DNA of 64,000 bases, from positions 283,001 through 347,000 of the forward strand of contig NZ_CP045067.1 in NCBI RefSeq assembly GCF_016864015.1, written 5' to 3'. Of this stretch, positions 25,671 to 34,212 are shown piece by piece (the stretch's first letter is position 1; every line of letters begins with the position of its first letter). Both the position numbers and the translations under genes were made by a program. Below the pieces are notes generated by a model. That model was not told the origin of the DNA. It did not search any database and saw only the letters and a list, made by a program, of their open reading frames with translations. This DNA is from Lacinutrix sp. WUR7 (GTDB lineage: Bacteria > Bacteroidota > Bacteroidia > Flavobacteriales > Flavobacteriaceae).

Positions 25671-26456
25671 TTGGAAATATTTGACGATTTACTAAAATTC
25701 ACCATCGTAGACATTATAGATGTTATTTTGGTAGCATTACTTCTCTACTATGTTTATAAGTTAGTAAAAGGTACTGTTGCGATTAATATATTTATCGGAA
25801 TTGTAATTATTTATATCATTTGGAAAATTACACAAGCACTACAAATGCAACTGTTGAGTAATATTCTTGGTGGTTTTATTAGCGTAGGAATGTTTGCCCT
25901 TATTGTTGTTTTTCAGCAAGAGATTAGAAAATTTCTACTTATGATTGGTTCTACCAATTTTGGGAGTCGGAAAAAATTCTTTAAACAGCTTAAATTTTTA
26001 CAAACCGAAACTAGCGACGGTACAGATGTAGACGTTATTATTGCTGCATGTACAAAAATGGGAGCCTCCAGAACTGGAGCACTTATTGTTTTAGAACATA
26101 ATAATAGCCTAGACTTTTTAAAGGCAACAGGAGATGTCATGAATATTGAAGTGACGCAACCTATTATAGAAAGCATCTTTTTTAAAAATAGTCCGTTACA
26201 CGATGGTGCCATTATTATTGAAAACAATGTAGTAAAAGCAACCCGAGTTATCTTACCCGTAAATAATGAAAAAACCTTACCACAACGTTTTGGTTTACGC
26301 CATAGAGCTGCTGTTGGTATTACGGAAAAAACAGATGCATTAGCTTTGGCAGTAAGTGAAGAAACCGGACAAATATCTTATTTTAAAGGTGGGGAATTTG
26401 TTATGTTTAAAGACACCGAAGAACTAGCCGAATTAATAAAAAAAGATCTAGCCTAA
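25671..26456 (+). CDS. cdaA: Diadenylate cyclase (c-di-AMP synthase) CdaA
   Basis: A 261-residue membrane enzyme making cyclic di-AMP, which controls potassium and osmotic balance. Three N-terminal TM helices (residues about 10-28, 35-52, 62-80) precede the DAC domain. Catalytic motifs are DGA at 178-180 (LHDGAIII) and RHR at 210-212 (GLRHRAAVG). No ATG is available before the first TM segment, so translation begins at TTG 25671. No CdaR/YbbR gene adjoins, unlike in Firmicutes. The DUF3667 gene starts 1 nt after its stop. Confidence 0.95.
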   Translation: MEIFDDLLKFTIVDIIDVILVALLLYYVYKLVKGTVAINIFIGIVIIYIIWKITQALQMQLLSNILGGFISVGMFALIVVFQQEIRKFLLMIGSTNFGSRKKFFKQLKFLQTETSDGTDVDVIIAACTKMGASRTGALIVLEHNNSLDFLKATGDVMNIEVTQPIIESIFFKNSPLHDGAIIIENNVVKATRVILPVNNEKTLPQRFGLRHRAAVGITEKTDALALAVSEETGQISYFKGGEFVMFKDTEELAELIKKDLA

Positions 26457-26457
26457 T

Positions 26458-27252
26458 ATGACTTGTAAAAATTGTGACTCTCTTTTAAAAGAACAAGATG
26501 ATTTTTGCAATAGTTGCGGAGCGAAAGTGATTAGAAATAGGTTAACCATTAGAAACCTTTTTGAACATTTTAGTGAAACGTTTTTTAACTACGACAATAA
26601 ACTTCTAAGAACTTTTATTACGCTATTTACAAAACCCGAAGATGTAATTGGGGGGTATATTCAAGGGGTTAGAAAAAAATATGTAAATGTAATAAGCTAT
26701 TTTGCGCTTGCTCTTACCCTGCTTGGAATACAAATGTTTATTCTAAATAAAATCTTTCCAGATTATTTAGATTTTTCGTCTCTCGCAACCGATGGAGCAG
26801 AGGATCTCCAAAAAAAGAATATGGATTTACTGATGGAATATCAATCTTTCGTCATGATGTTATATGTTCCATTTTACGCCTTATTATCTAAGTTAGTTTT
26901 TTTCAATTTAAAGAAATTCAACTATACAGAGCATGTAGTTATTTTCATGTACATTCTTGCTCAATCATCTATTGCAGGAACTGTTATTACAGTTTTATTT
27001 GCTACGTTTGATCTCTCTATTCTATTCCTGACTTATGGAGTAATTCTACCGTTTCAAATACTATATTCTGCTTATTGTTTAAAAAAATTATATCAATTAA
27101 GCTTAAAGGAAATAATATTAAGAACCTTTTTATTCCTAATATTCTTAACTATTCTTTCTATATTATTCATCATAATATTTGTTGCCTATATGATTTTTTC
27201 TGGTGGTTTTGAAGAGATGAAAGCTGCTCAAAAAGCAGTTTCTATAATTTAA
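26458..27252 (+). CDS. DUF3667 zinc-ribbon membrane protein
   Basis: A 264-residue protein. An N-terminal zinc ribbon (CKNC at residues 3-6 and CNSCG at about 18-22) is followed by a helical segment with RTFITLFTKPEDVIGGYIQG, typical of DUF3667, and about five TM segments from residue 75 on. The family is widespread in Bacteroidota without known function. It is coupled to cdaA, so it may be co-expressed with c-di-AMP synthesis. Its stop codon overlaps that of the convergent ABC gene within TTTAAA. Confidence 0.88.
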   Translation: MTCKNCDSLLKEQDDFCNSCGAKVIRNRLTIRNLFEHFSETFFNYDNKLLRTFITLFTKPEDVIGGYIQGVRKKYVNVISYFALALTLLGIQMFILNKIFPDYLDFSSLATDGAEDLQKKNMDLLMEYQSFVMMLYVPFYALLSKLVFFNLKKFNYTEHVVIFMYILAQSSIAGTVITVLFATFDLSILFLTYGVILPFQILYSAYCLKKLYQLSLKEIILRTFLFLIFLTILSILFIIIFVAYMIFSGGFEEMKAAQKAVSII

Positions 27253-29018
27253 ACCTCTTCCGCTTGCATAAACTGCACTTCGTATAAGTTTTTATAGTAA
27301 CCATCTTGCTTTTTAAGTAGTTCTTGATGTGTTCCTTCCTCTACAATTTTTCCAGCATCCATAACAATAATTTTGTCCGCTTTTTTAATGGTTGCTAATC
27401 TATGTGCAATCACAATAGAGGTTCTTCCTTTTGTAATCTTATCGGTTGCATTTTGAATTAATTGCTCGGAATACGAATCTACAGAAGAAGTAGCTTCATC
27501 TAAAACCAATATACTAGGATTGGTTACATAGGCTCTTAAAAATGAAATTAATTGTCGTTGTCCTGAAGAAAGCATTGCTCCTCTTTCTTTTACATTATAA
27601 TGGTAACCATGAGGTAAGCTCATAATAAACTCATGAATTCCTATTTCCTTTGCTGCACGTTGTACTTCTGCTTCCGTTATTTCCGGATTATTTAAAGTAA
27701 TATTATTTAAAATAGTATCTGCAAACAAAAAAACATCTTGTAAAACTACTGCTATTTTAGAACGTAACGAAGCTAATGTAAGATCCTTAATATTAAAACC
27801 ATCAATAGTAATTGTCCCGCTATTGATTTCATAAAAACGATTCAATAAATTTATAATTGTCGATTTTCCTGCTCCAGTAGCGCCAACAATAGCAACCGTA
27901 TCTCCTGCATGCACCTCAAAAGAAATACCTTTTAACACCTCTTCATCTTCCACATAACTAAAGTGTACATCTTTAAAAACTATATTTCCATCAAAATGCG
28001 AAACTACTTGTGTTCCGGCATCATCAATTTGCGATGTAGTATCTAAAATTTTAAACACTCTATTAGCTGCTACCATTCCCATTTGTAGCGTATTAAATTT
28101 ATCTGCAATCTGACGCAATGGTCTAAAAAGCATAGGAATAAACATAGTAAAAGCAATTAAAACCCCCAAAGAAACAGAGTTATCTTCTACAACATTTAAA
28201 CCTCCATACCAAACGATTAATCCGATGGTAATAGAAGAAGAAAGATCTGCAATAGGAAAGAAAATAGAATTATACCAGACCGTTTTTAACCATCCTTTTT
28301 TATGTCTTTCGTTTATTGCTTTAAATTTTTTATACTCGGTATCTTCTCTAGTAAAAAGTTGTAAAATTTTCATTCCAGTAACACGTTCTTGTACAAAGGA
28401 ATTTAAATTGGAAACTTCGGTACGGACTTCTTCTAAAGCGCGTTTCATGTATTTCTGAAAAATTCTAGTAGCATACAACACCAACGGAAGCATAGCAAAA
28501 ACAATAAGACTTAATTTCCAATTCATAAAAATCATAACAGCCGAAACCACAACCATGGTAAGCAAATCTCTAAAAATCATAAACAAACCTTCGCCAAAAA
28601 TATCGGCAATACGTTCCATATCCGATACCGAACGTGTAATCAAAACACCAACCGAAGAATTATCATAATACTTCATTTTAAACTGAAGTAAGTGATTAAA
28701 TAATTTCACACGAATATCTTTAACCACATTTTTCCCTAGCCAGCCAGCATAATAAATGAAAAATAACTGAAACACGGTTTGTGCAATTAATAAACCAAGC
28801 ATGATTACTATTAAAAATAGAAAACCTTCTGGATCTCGATTCGTTACATTATGATCTACTACATATTGTGTTATATACGGAATTGCAGAACTAAAAGCTG
28901 CTAATAAAATAACCGCAAAAAATACACCTATAAAAACCTTTTTATAGGGTTTTGTATAATACGATAGACGTTTTAAAAGTCCTATATCTAATATTTTATC
29001 TTGTTTTTTATTTGCCAT
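27249..29018 (-). CDS. ABC exporter, fused permease and ATPase (MsbA/MDR-like)
   Basis: A 589-residue half-transporter that would work as a homodimer. Six TM helices cover residues about 20-310. The nucleotide-binding domain has Walker A GATGAGKST, Q-loop AVVLQDVF, signature LSSGQRQLISF (LSSGQ rather than LSGGQ), Walker B SILVLDEATSSVD and switch His IAHRLAT. Possible substrates are lipids, lipid A precursors or drugs; sequence alone does not decide. The start overlaps the end of truA by 11 nt, so both probably share the truA promoter. Confidence 0.95.
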   Translation of the reverse strand: MANKKQDKILDIGLLKRLSYYTKPYKKVFIGVFFAVILLAAFSSAIPYITQYVVDHNVTNRDPEGFLFLIVIMLGLLIAQTVFQLFFIYYAGWLGKNVVKDIRVKLFNHLLQFKMKYYDNSSVGVLITRSVSDMERIADIFGEGLFMIFRDLLTMVVVSAVMIFMNWKLSLIVFAMLPLVLYATRIFQKYMKRALEEVRTEVSNLNSFVQERVTGMKILQLFTREDTEYKKFKAINERHKKGWLKTVWYNSIFFPIADLSSSITIGLIVWYGGLNVVEDNSVSLGVLIAFTMFIPMLFRPLRQIADKFNTLQMGMVAANRVFKILDTTSQIDDAGTQVVSHFDGNIVFKDVHFSYVEDEEVLKGISFEVHAGDTVAIVGATGAGKSTIINLLNRFYEINSGTITIDGFNIKDLTLASLRSKIAVVLQDVFLFADTILNNITLNNPEITEAEVQRAAKEIGIHEFIMSLPHGYHYNVKERGAMLSSGQRQLISFLRAYVTNPSILVLDEATSSVDSYSEQLIQNATDKITKGRTSIVIAHRLATIKKADKIIVMDAGKIVEEGTHQELLKKQDGYYKNLYEVQFMQAEEV

Positions 29019-29757
29019 ATTTTATAGACTCTGGGTATGCTACTTCTGTTAAGTAAAGTGCATGTGCTGGGACAGAATAGCCAGCTTCACTTCTATTTTT
29101 TGATTTAATTATTTCATGCATGGTTTCTACTTTTATTTTTCCTAAACCAATTCGTATTAAAGTACCAACTATAGCGCGTACCATATTACGTAAAAAACGA
29201 TCTGCTTTAATAGTAAACTGTAATTCTTGATCTACTAATTTCCAATCGGCATGCATAATATCACAATTATACGTTTTTACATCTGTATTCGTTTTAGAAA
29301 AGCATTGAAAATCTTTATACTGCAATAAAATTTGCGCAGCTTCCTGCATTTTATCTATATCTAATTGAGGTCTTACATAATAGGACAGATCCATATTAAA
29401 GACATCTTTTTTCAGTGCTACACGATACAAATACTCCCTGCTTTGTGCATGAAACCTAGCATGCGCATCTTCAATTACTTTAAAAACATTCTGAATAGCA
29501 ATATCTTGCGGCAACAAAGCATTTAATTTATAGACTAATTCTGTTTCTAAAAAAATAACTTCGGTACTAAAATGCGCAAACATTTGCGAAGCATGAACTC
29601 CTGCATCTGTACGTCCTGCTCCTACAATAGCTGTTTCTTCTTTAAGTAAAACACTTAATGCTTTTTCTATAACTTCTTGTACTGTAATTGCATTGGGCTG
29701 ATTTTGCCAACCATGATATGCGGCGCCATTATAAGAAAGTTGTAAAAAATATTTCAA
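29008..29757 (-). CDS. truA: tRNA pseudouridine(38-40) synthase TruA
   Basis: Converts uridines 38-40 of the tRNA anticodon stem to pseudouridine. The N-terminal strand KYFLQLSYNGAAYHGWQNQP and catalytic GRTDAGVHA (Asp) are diagnostic, as is FLRNMVRAIVGTLIRIG. The longer ORF starts at an ATG at 29817, but that lies upstream of a TATCTTTG promoter box. Translation therefore starts at TTG 29757, giving 249 residues, the family's normal size. The ABC exporter gene overlaps its 3' end. Confidence 0.93.
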   Translation of the reverse strand: MKYFLQLSYNGAAYHGWQNQPNAITVQEVIEKALSVLLKEETAIVGAGRTDAGVHASQMFAHFSTEVIFLETELVYKLNALLPQDIAIQNVFKVIEDAHARFHAQSREYLYRVALKKDVFNMDLSYYVRPQLDIDKMQEAAQILLQYKDFQCFSKTNTDVKTYNCDIMHADWKLVDQELQFTIKADRFLRNMVRAIVGTLIRIGLGKIKVETMHEIIKSKNRSEAGYSVPAHALYLTEVAYPESIKYGK

Positions 29758-29782
29758 GTTAAAGTAGTATTTTTGTAAAAGG

Positions 29783-29790
29783 CAAAGATA
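29783..29790 (-). promoter_or_regulatory. -7 element of truA
   Basis: Minus-strand TATCTTTG, 26 nt before the TTG start. It decides the start choice for truA by placing the longer ORF's ATG upstream of transcription. Confidence 0.6.
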
Positions 29791-29876
29791 GAATTTTAAT
29801 CTATCTTTAAATTTCAAATAAAAGTTAATTAATCTTAAGATTTCACATTATAAATCTTAATCCCTAAAAAACAGAT

Positions 29877-29936
29877 TTCCACTTTCGTGGAATAAATAAT
29901 ACAACTAAAAATAAAAGATTCCCACTTTCGTGGGAA
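29877..29936 (+). promoter_or_regulatory. Two hairpins before the phosphoesterase gene
   Basis: TTCCAC-TTTC-GTGGAA (29877-29892) and TTCCCAC-TTTC-GTGGGAA (29919-29936) are near-duplicates 42 bp apart. The second ends exactly 6 nt before the ATG at 29943 and has the same loop as the folP and yidD hairpins. Confidence 0.7.
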
Positions 29937-29942
29937 ATAAAT

Positions 29943-30434
29943 ATGACCAAAATACTCCTACTCTCAGACACACATAGTTATATAGACGATGCCATATTAA
30001 AGCATGTAAAACAAGCAGACGAAGTATGGCACGCTGGAGATATTGGCGATTTAAAAGTAACCGATGCAATTAAAAAACTAAAACCGCTTCGTGCCGTTTA
30101 TGGAAACATTGATGACAATAAGGCTAGAATGGAATTTCCGGAAAACAATCGTTTTATGTGTGAAGGTGTAGATGTTTGGATTACACATATTGGTGGTTAC
30201 CCAAATAGATATGATATTAGAATACGAGACGAGATAAAAAAAAATCCGCCAAAACTTTTTATTTCTGGTCACTCGCATATTTTAAAAGTGATGCAAGACA
30301 AGAAATTAAATCTTTTACACATGAATCCTGGAGCGTCTGGTAAACACGGATTTCAACAAGTAAGAACCATGCTTCGTTTTGTTATTGATGGTGAAAAAAT
30401 AAAAGATTTAGAGGTTGTGGAGTTTGAAAATTGA
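29943..30434 (+). CDS. YfcE/MJ0936-type metallophosphoesterase
   Basis: A 163-residue calcineurin-like phosphodiesterase. Metal-binding motifs: LSDTHS (residues 7-12), HAGDIGD, YGNIDD, ITHIGGYP and SGHSHILKV; the MNPGAS motif near the end is typical of the YfcE group. These soluble enzymes hydrolyse phosphodiesters; the physiological substrate is unknown. The gene is monocistronic, preceded by paired hairpins and followed by a strong terminator. Confidence 0.93.
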   Translation: MTKILLLSDTHSYIDDAILKHVKQADEVWHAGDIGDLKVTDAIKKLKPLRAVYGNIDDNKARMEFPENNRFMCEGVDVWITHIGGYPNRYDIRIRDEIKKNPPKLFISGHSHILKVMQDKKLNLLHMNPGASGKHGFQQVRTMLRFVIDGEKIKDLEVVEFEN

Positions 30435-30466
30435 AAAATGCCAAAACTTTCATCTTGGCATTTTTA
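30434..30466 (+). terminator. Terminator of phosphoesterase gene
   Basis: Stem AAAAATGCCAA / TTGGCATTTTT, overlapping the stop codon by one base. Confidence 0.92.
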
Positions 30467-30485
30467 TATTATTTTTTTTATCATG

Positions 30486-30980
30486 TTAAATTAAAACAGT
30501 CTCTGATTTAGTACACTTCTTACTCGTATCAGTCCCACAACCCGAGCAAGTACAAGTACTACCATCTACTTCTAAACGACATCCATTAGGACAACCTATG
30601 CATGTGCATTCTTTTGCCCATAATTTATAAGTACCTTTACCATCATTTATTAAGAATGCACCAGTTTCAATAGTACCATCTTTGCTTGTTGTTTTTAAAA
30701 AGTACAACTTATTACTTTGTTCATCATACGTTTCAATAATTTCAAAAGTAATTAATTCTACCAAATAACCTTCCTCTTTCATTTGTTTTTCCCATTGAAT
30801 TTTCAATAAGTTAGTAGAAATTTTGTCTCCCTCTAAATTAATTAATTCAACATTGGAAATTTCTTCAACTTTTAACGATTCTTGACCTACAATAAATTCT
30901 TGATCATCTTTACTACAAGAAGTAAAAAATACAGTAATTGTTAGTAAAACAAAAACGGATATTAATATACTTTTTTTCAT
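30486..30980 (-). CDS. Cys-rich lipoprotein, unknown function
   Basis: A 164-residue lipoprotein with signal MKKSILISVFVLLTITVFFTSC (lipidated Cys22). The C-terminal 40 residues hold eight cysteines in pairs: ECTCIGCPNGC, then STCTCSGCG and KKCTKS. The middle is a beta-like domain (GYLVELITFEIIETYDEQSN). The Cys cluster could bind zinc or an iron-sulphur centre, or form disulfides in the periplasm. I know no function for it. It stands alone between two convergent/independent units. Confidence 0.75.
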   Translation of the reverse strand: MKKSILISVFVLLTITVFFTSCSKDDQEFIVGQESLKVEEISNVELINLEGDKISTNLLKIQWEKQMKEEGYLVELITFEIIETYDEQSNKLYFLKTTSKDGTIETGAFLINDGKGTYKLWAKECTCIGCPNGCRLEVDGSTCTCSGCGTDTSKKCTKSETVLI

Positions 30981-31038
30981 GCAACTAATTTTAGAAATTA
31001 ATAACTACAATATAATAATATGCAAGAAATTTTTCCAT

Positions 31039-31067
31039 AAAAAAGCCCAAGATCTTCACCTTGGGCT
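31039..31067 (-). terminator. Terminator of DUF4293 gene
   Basis: Minus-strand stem AGCCCAAG / CTTGGGCT followed by six Ts. Confidence 0.88.
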
Positions 31068-31096
31068 CACGCACTAATACTACTAAGATGATAGGT

Positions 31097-31507
31097 TTAT
31101 CGTAATCTATCCACAGATTTTACAAGATCTTCATCCTTCTTAATGGCCTTATTAGCTAAAACTAATAACACGATAGAAATAATAGGAAGAAAAATCCCAA
31201 TACCTTTCTCAGAAACAATAGTCTCTCCAGATAAGTTTAGCGATTGATACACAAATAATCCTAGTAAAAAAAGATTTAATATGATGTTAAGTCGTCCCAA
31301 CATAAATTGAGACTTCCTATTTTTAAACATAAATATAGATATTAAAGATAAAGCTGCTGAGCCTAAAAACAATCCAAAATACAACATATTATCTTTAGCA
31401 AACACCAAAGTATCATTTACAGTAGTCCATAAATTAAACACAAAAGTTAAACCAGCAGAAACAACTGCGGCTAATAAAAGATAAATACTTTGAATACGTT
31501 GAATCAT
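31097..31507 (-). CDS. DUF4293 membrane protein
   Basis: A 136-residue protein with four TM helices (residues about 7-27, 42-62, 72-90, 100-120). The start MIQRIQSIYLLLAA is the hallmark of DUF4293, a Bacteroidota-specific family that usually lies beside rho, as here. Function is unknown. A TATTTTTG element at 31537-31530 gives a likely leader of about 18 nt. Confidence 0.92.
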   Translation of the reverse strand: MIQRIQSIYLLLAAVVSAGLTFVFNLWTTVNDTLVFAKDNMLYFGLFLGSAALSLISIFMFKNRKSQFMLGRLNIILNLFLLGLFVYQSLNLSGETIVSEKGIGIFLPIISIVLLVLANKAIKKDEDLVKSVDRLR

Positions 31508-31529
31508 AAAATTCCTTAAATATTGAGTA

Positions 31530-31537
31530 CAAAAATA
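31530..31537 (-). promoter_or_regulatory. Putative -7 element of DUF4293 gene
   Basis: Minus-strand TATTTTTG matches TAnnTTTG; no clear -33 box. Confidence 0.45.
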
Positions 31538-31705
31538 ACAGTTTCTTTTATAAAAAGAACAGAAAAACTTAAAATAAAGTCGTATAATTGCAATAACAAT
31601 ATGTAACGTTCACAGTTATACCTTGTTAATTCTTCAGAATAAGATCTATTTTTCTTCAAAATAATTCAAATTCTATATCTAACACAAAATATTCAATTCA
31701 ACATA

Positions 31706-33361
31706 ATGTTTGAAATCACACAATTAAAAGAAATGAAGCTTCCTGAGTTACAGGAAATAGCGAAAACTTTAAACGTATCTAAGTATCGTACTTTAAAAAA
31801 ACTAGACTTAGTATACCAAATACTAGATCACCAAGCTGCAAATCCTAAAGCTGTAGCTGCAGTTGCACCAGTGGCAAAACCTGTTGAAAAAACAGAAGTA
31901 AAAAAACCAAGACAAAGAGTTCAAAAGCCTGCTACACAAAAACCAGCAGCGCAAAAGCCTACTCCAAAGGCTCCAGTAAAAAGTGAAGAAGTTGTTGCTA
32001 CAGAAACTAAAGTAGAAGAAAAACAACAACCTAAGCCAAAGTCTAAACCTAATCCAAGACCAAAGCCGCAAGCAAAAAGAGAACCGCAAAAAGAAAAAAC
32101 AGATTCTAAAAGCGACAAAACGGAAAAAGTAGAAAAGCCTAGAGAAAATAAAAAACCGCAACACAAAAACCAAAACCAGAATAAAAACACTGGAAATAAC
32201 GGAAACAAAGACACTAGAAATCGTTACAGAGAACCAGATTTTGAGTTCGATGCAATAATTGAAAGTGAAGGTGTTTTAGATGTTATGCAAGATGGTTACG
32301 GATTTTTACGTTCTTCCGATTACAACTACCTATCTTCTCCTGATGATATTTATGTATCACAATCACAAATTCGTTTATTCGGACTAAAAGTTGGAGATAC
32401 TGTTTTAGGAAATGTGCGTCCGCCAAAAGAAGGTGAAAAATATTTCCCATTAATTAAAGTAAGTAAAATAAATGGTCAAGATCCAAATGTAGTAAGAGAT
32501 CGTGTTGCTTTCGAGCATTTAACCCCTTTATTTCCACAAGAAAAATTCAACATTGCCGAAAAGCAAGCGACTATCTCTACACGAATCATGGATTTGTTTG
32601 CACCAATTGGTAAAGGACAACGTGGTATGATTGTATCGCAACCAAAAACCGGTAAAACCATGTTACTTAAGGATGTTGCAAATGCTATTGCAGCAAATCA
32701 TCCAGAAGTATACCAAATGATTTTACTAATTGATGAAAGACCAGAAGAAGTAACAGATATGCAACGTAATGTACGTGGTGAAGTTATTGCCTCTACTTTT
32801 GATAAAGAAGCACACGAGCACGTAAAAATTGCAAACATTGTTTTAGAAAAAGCAAAACGCTTGGTAGAATGCGGACATGATGTAGTTATTCTTTTAGATT
32901 CTATTACACGTCTTGCAAGAGCATACAACTCGGTACAACCAGCATCTGGTAAAATATTAAGTGGTGGTGTAGATGCCAATGCATTACACAAACCAAAACG
33001 TTTCTTTGGTGCAGCACGTAACATTGAAAACGGAGGATCTTTAACTATTATAGCTACCGCTTTAACAGAAACTGGTTCTAAGATGGACGAAGTTATCTTT
33101 GAAGAATTTAAAGGAACTGGTAACATGGAACTACAATTAGATCGTAAGATTTCTAATCGTAGAATTTTCCCTGCTATTGATTTAACATCTTCTAGTACGC
33201 GTCGTGATGATATTCTATTAGACGAAACAACTATCAAAAGAATGTGGGTAATGCGTAAGTATCTTGCAGATATGAATCCTGTAGAAGCTATGGAATTCAT
33301 TAACGAGAGATTTAAGCAAACTAGAAACAACGAAGAGTTTTTAATTTCTATGAACGGATAA
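31706..33361 (+). CDS. rho: Transcription termination factor Rho
   Basis: A 551-residue RNA-dependent ATPase that ends transcription of untranslated RNA. The Rho_N domain (residues 1-45) is followed by a Lys/Pro/Gln/Asn-rich disordered insert at about 50-175, then the cold-shock-like RNA-binding domain ([15 protein letters not shown]) and the ATPase with Walker A QPKTGKT, Walker [17 protein letters not shown]-loop [10 protein letters not shown] and R-loop. The insert makes it about 130 residues longer than E. coli Rho, as usual in Bacteroidota. A 198-bp leader precedes it, compatible with autoregulation. Confidence 0.97.
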   Translation: MFEITQLKEMKLPELQEIAKTLNVSKYRTLKKLDLVYQILDHQAANPKAVAAVAPVAKPVEKTEVKKPRQRVQKPATQKPAAQKPTPKAPVKSEEVVATETKVEEKQQPKPKSKPNPRPKPQAKREPQKEKTDSKSDKTEKVEKPRENKKPQHKNQNQNKNTGNNGNKDTRNRYREPDFEFDAIIESEGVLDVMQDGYGFLRSSDYNYLSSPDDIYVSQSQIRLFGLKVGDTVLGNVRPPKEGEKYFPLIKVSKINGQDPNVVRDRVAFEHLTPLFPQEKFNIAEKQATISTRIMDLFAPIGKGQRGMIVSQPKTGKTMLLKDVANAIAANHPEVYQMILLIDERPEEVTDMQRNVRGEVIASTFDKEAHEHVKIANIVLEKAKRLVECGHDVVILLDSITRLARAYNSVQPASGKILSGGVDANALHKPKRFFGAARNIENGGSLTIIATALTETGSKMDEVIFEEFKGTGNMELQLDRKISNRRIFPAIDLTSSSTRRDDILLDETTIKRMWVMRKYLADMNPVEAMEFINERFKQTRNNEEFLISMNG

Positions 33362-33379
33362 ACCACTTCACATATACAT

Positions 33380-33414
33380 AAAAAAGCCTTGAGATGATTC
33401 TCAAGGCTTTTTTT
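33380..33414 (+). terminator. Bidirectional-looking terminator after rho
   Basis: Long stem AAAAAAGCCTTGAGA / TCTCAAGGCTTTTTT with TGAT loop. Confidence 0.92.
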
Positions 33415-33454
33415 ATGCGCTTTATAAGCACTTATATAATATTTACTTTACGTC

Positions 33455-33605
33455 TTTGGGCGTTTACTACTCCGCTTAACAAGTTTTATACATAGCTATT
33501 AACAAAATCTTAAAGCTACGTAGCACTGCGCTATACACTACTAGTTTTGGCTCGAAGCGTCCGCTCACCAAAAGCTAACCGTTTCTATCACTAACGCAAA
33601 TAGTA
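33455..33605. repeat. Decayed inverted copy of the 'GTAACGCCC' dispersed repeat
   Basis: Contains TTTGGGCGTTTACTACTCCGC at one end and TATCACTAACGCAAA at the other, the reverse complement of the ends seen at 19307-19424 and 63013-63184, with an unrelated centre. This occupies the 320-bp rho-rpsT gap; no ORF is seen. Confidence 0.55.
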
Positions 33606-33629
33606 ACTATGAAACAAAATATAGCAAAC

Positions 33630-33657
33630 AAAAAAAGCTCCTCCAATGGAGAAGCTT
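33630..33657 (-). terminator. Terminator of rpsT
   Basis: Minus-strand stem AAGCTTCTCC / GGAGGAGCTT, one-base bulge, followed by a T run. Confidence 0.85.
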
Positions 33658-33684
33658 CTTATAATTTCTTGTAGAAGTTACGAC

Positions 33685-33936
33685 TTATAACGCAGCAACA
33701 TGCTTAGCTAAACCTGACTTAAGGTTTGCAGCTTTATTAGCGTGTATTACGTTTTTCTTAGCTAATCTATCTAACATAGATACTACAGAAGGAAATAAAG
33801 CATCTGCTTCTTTCTTATCCGTTAACTCACGTAATTTCTTGATAGCATTACGAGTTGTCTTATGCTGATACTTATTTCTTAAACGTTTAGCTTCGTTACT
33901 TCTAATTCTTTTTAACGCTGACTTATGATTTGCCAT
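33685..33936 (-). CDS. rpsT: 30S ribosomal protein S20
   Basis: An 83-residue, very basic helical protein beginning [20 protein letters not shown], which binds 16S rRNA in the small subunit; the Ala/Lys-rich C-terminal half ([19 protein letters not shown]) is typical. It lies 32 bp downstream of tRNA-Glu on the same strand with no promoter box or terminator between them, so it is probably transcribed from the tRNA promoter. Confidence 0.98.
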   Translation of the reverse strand: MANHKSALKRIRSNEAKRLRNKYQHKTTRNAIKKLRELTDKKEADALFPSVVSMLDRLAKKNVIHANKAANLKSGLAKHVAAL

Positions 33937-33968
33937 TTGTTTGTTTTTTTCTTTTTATTAAAAAATTG

Positions 33969-34040
33969 TAGCCCGTAGGGGAATCGAACCCCTCTTACAT
34001 GGATGAAAACCATGCGTCCTAGCCGATAGACGAACGGGCC
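33969..34040 (-). tRNA. tRNA-Glu (anticodon TTC)
   Basis: The minus strand begins GGCCCGTTCGTCTATCGGCT; anticodon stem CATGG/CCATG encloses TTTTCAT (anticodon TTC), and the T-arm reads GGTTCGATTCC. The 72-nt cloverleaf closes with acceptor ACGGGCT, a G-T pair at position 1-72. Confidence 0.97.
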
Positions 34041-34059
34041 ATTTTTGCTTTTGAGATTG

Positions 34060-34089
34060 CAAATATAATTATTATTTTTAAACCCACAA
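34060..34089 (-). promoter_or_regulatory. Promoter of tRNA-Glu and probably rpsT
   Basis: Minus-strand TTG (34089-34087), exactly 19 nt, then TATATTTG (34067-34060), about 20 nt before the tRNA. It is identical in -7 sequence and spacing to the tRNA-Thr promoter. Confidence 0.85.
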
Positions 34090-34212
34090 TAATTATTTTT
34101 AAAATTTGCAATTACTTTCAAAAAACTCACAACGTTTCCATTGCGGATGCAAAAATACAACTATTTTTAAATGTTGCAATAGCTAAGCTATATTTTTTTA
34201 AAAAAATTTCAA

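Noticed and set aside
29758-29817. N-terminal 20 residues of the longer truA ORF
   Set aside because: They lie upstream of or within the TATCTTTG promoter and are absent from the family's normal N-terminus.
31823-32214. Antisense ORFs rich in Phe/Cys/Leu over the Rho insert
   Set aside because: Shadow frames of a Lys/Gln/Pro-rich codon stretch (AAA/CCA read backwards); no homologous-looking features.
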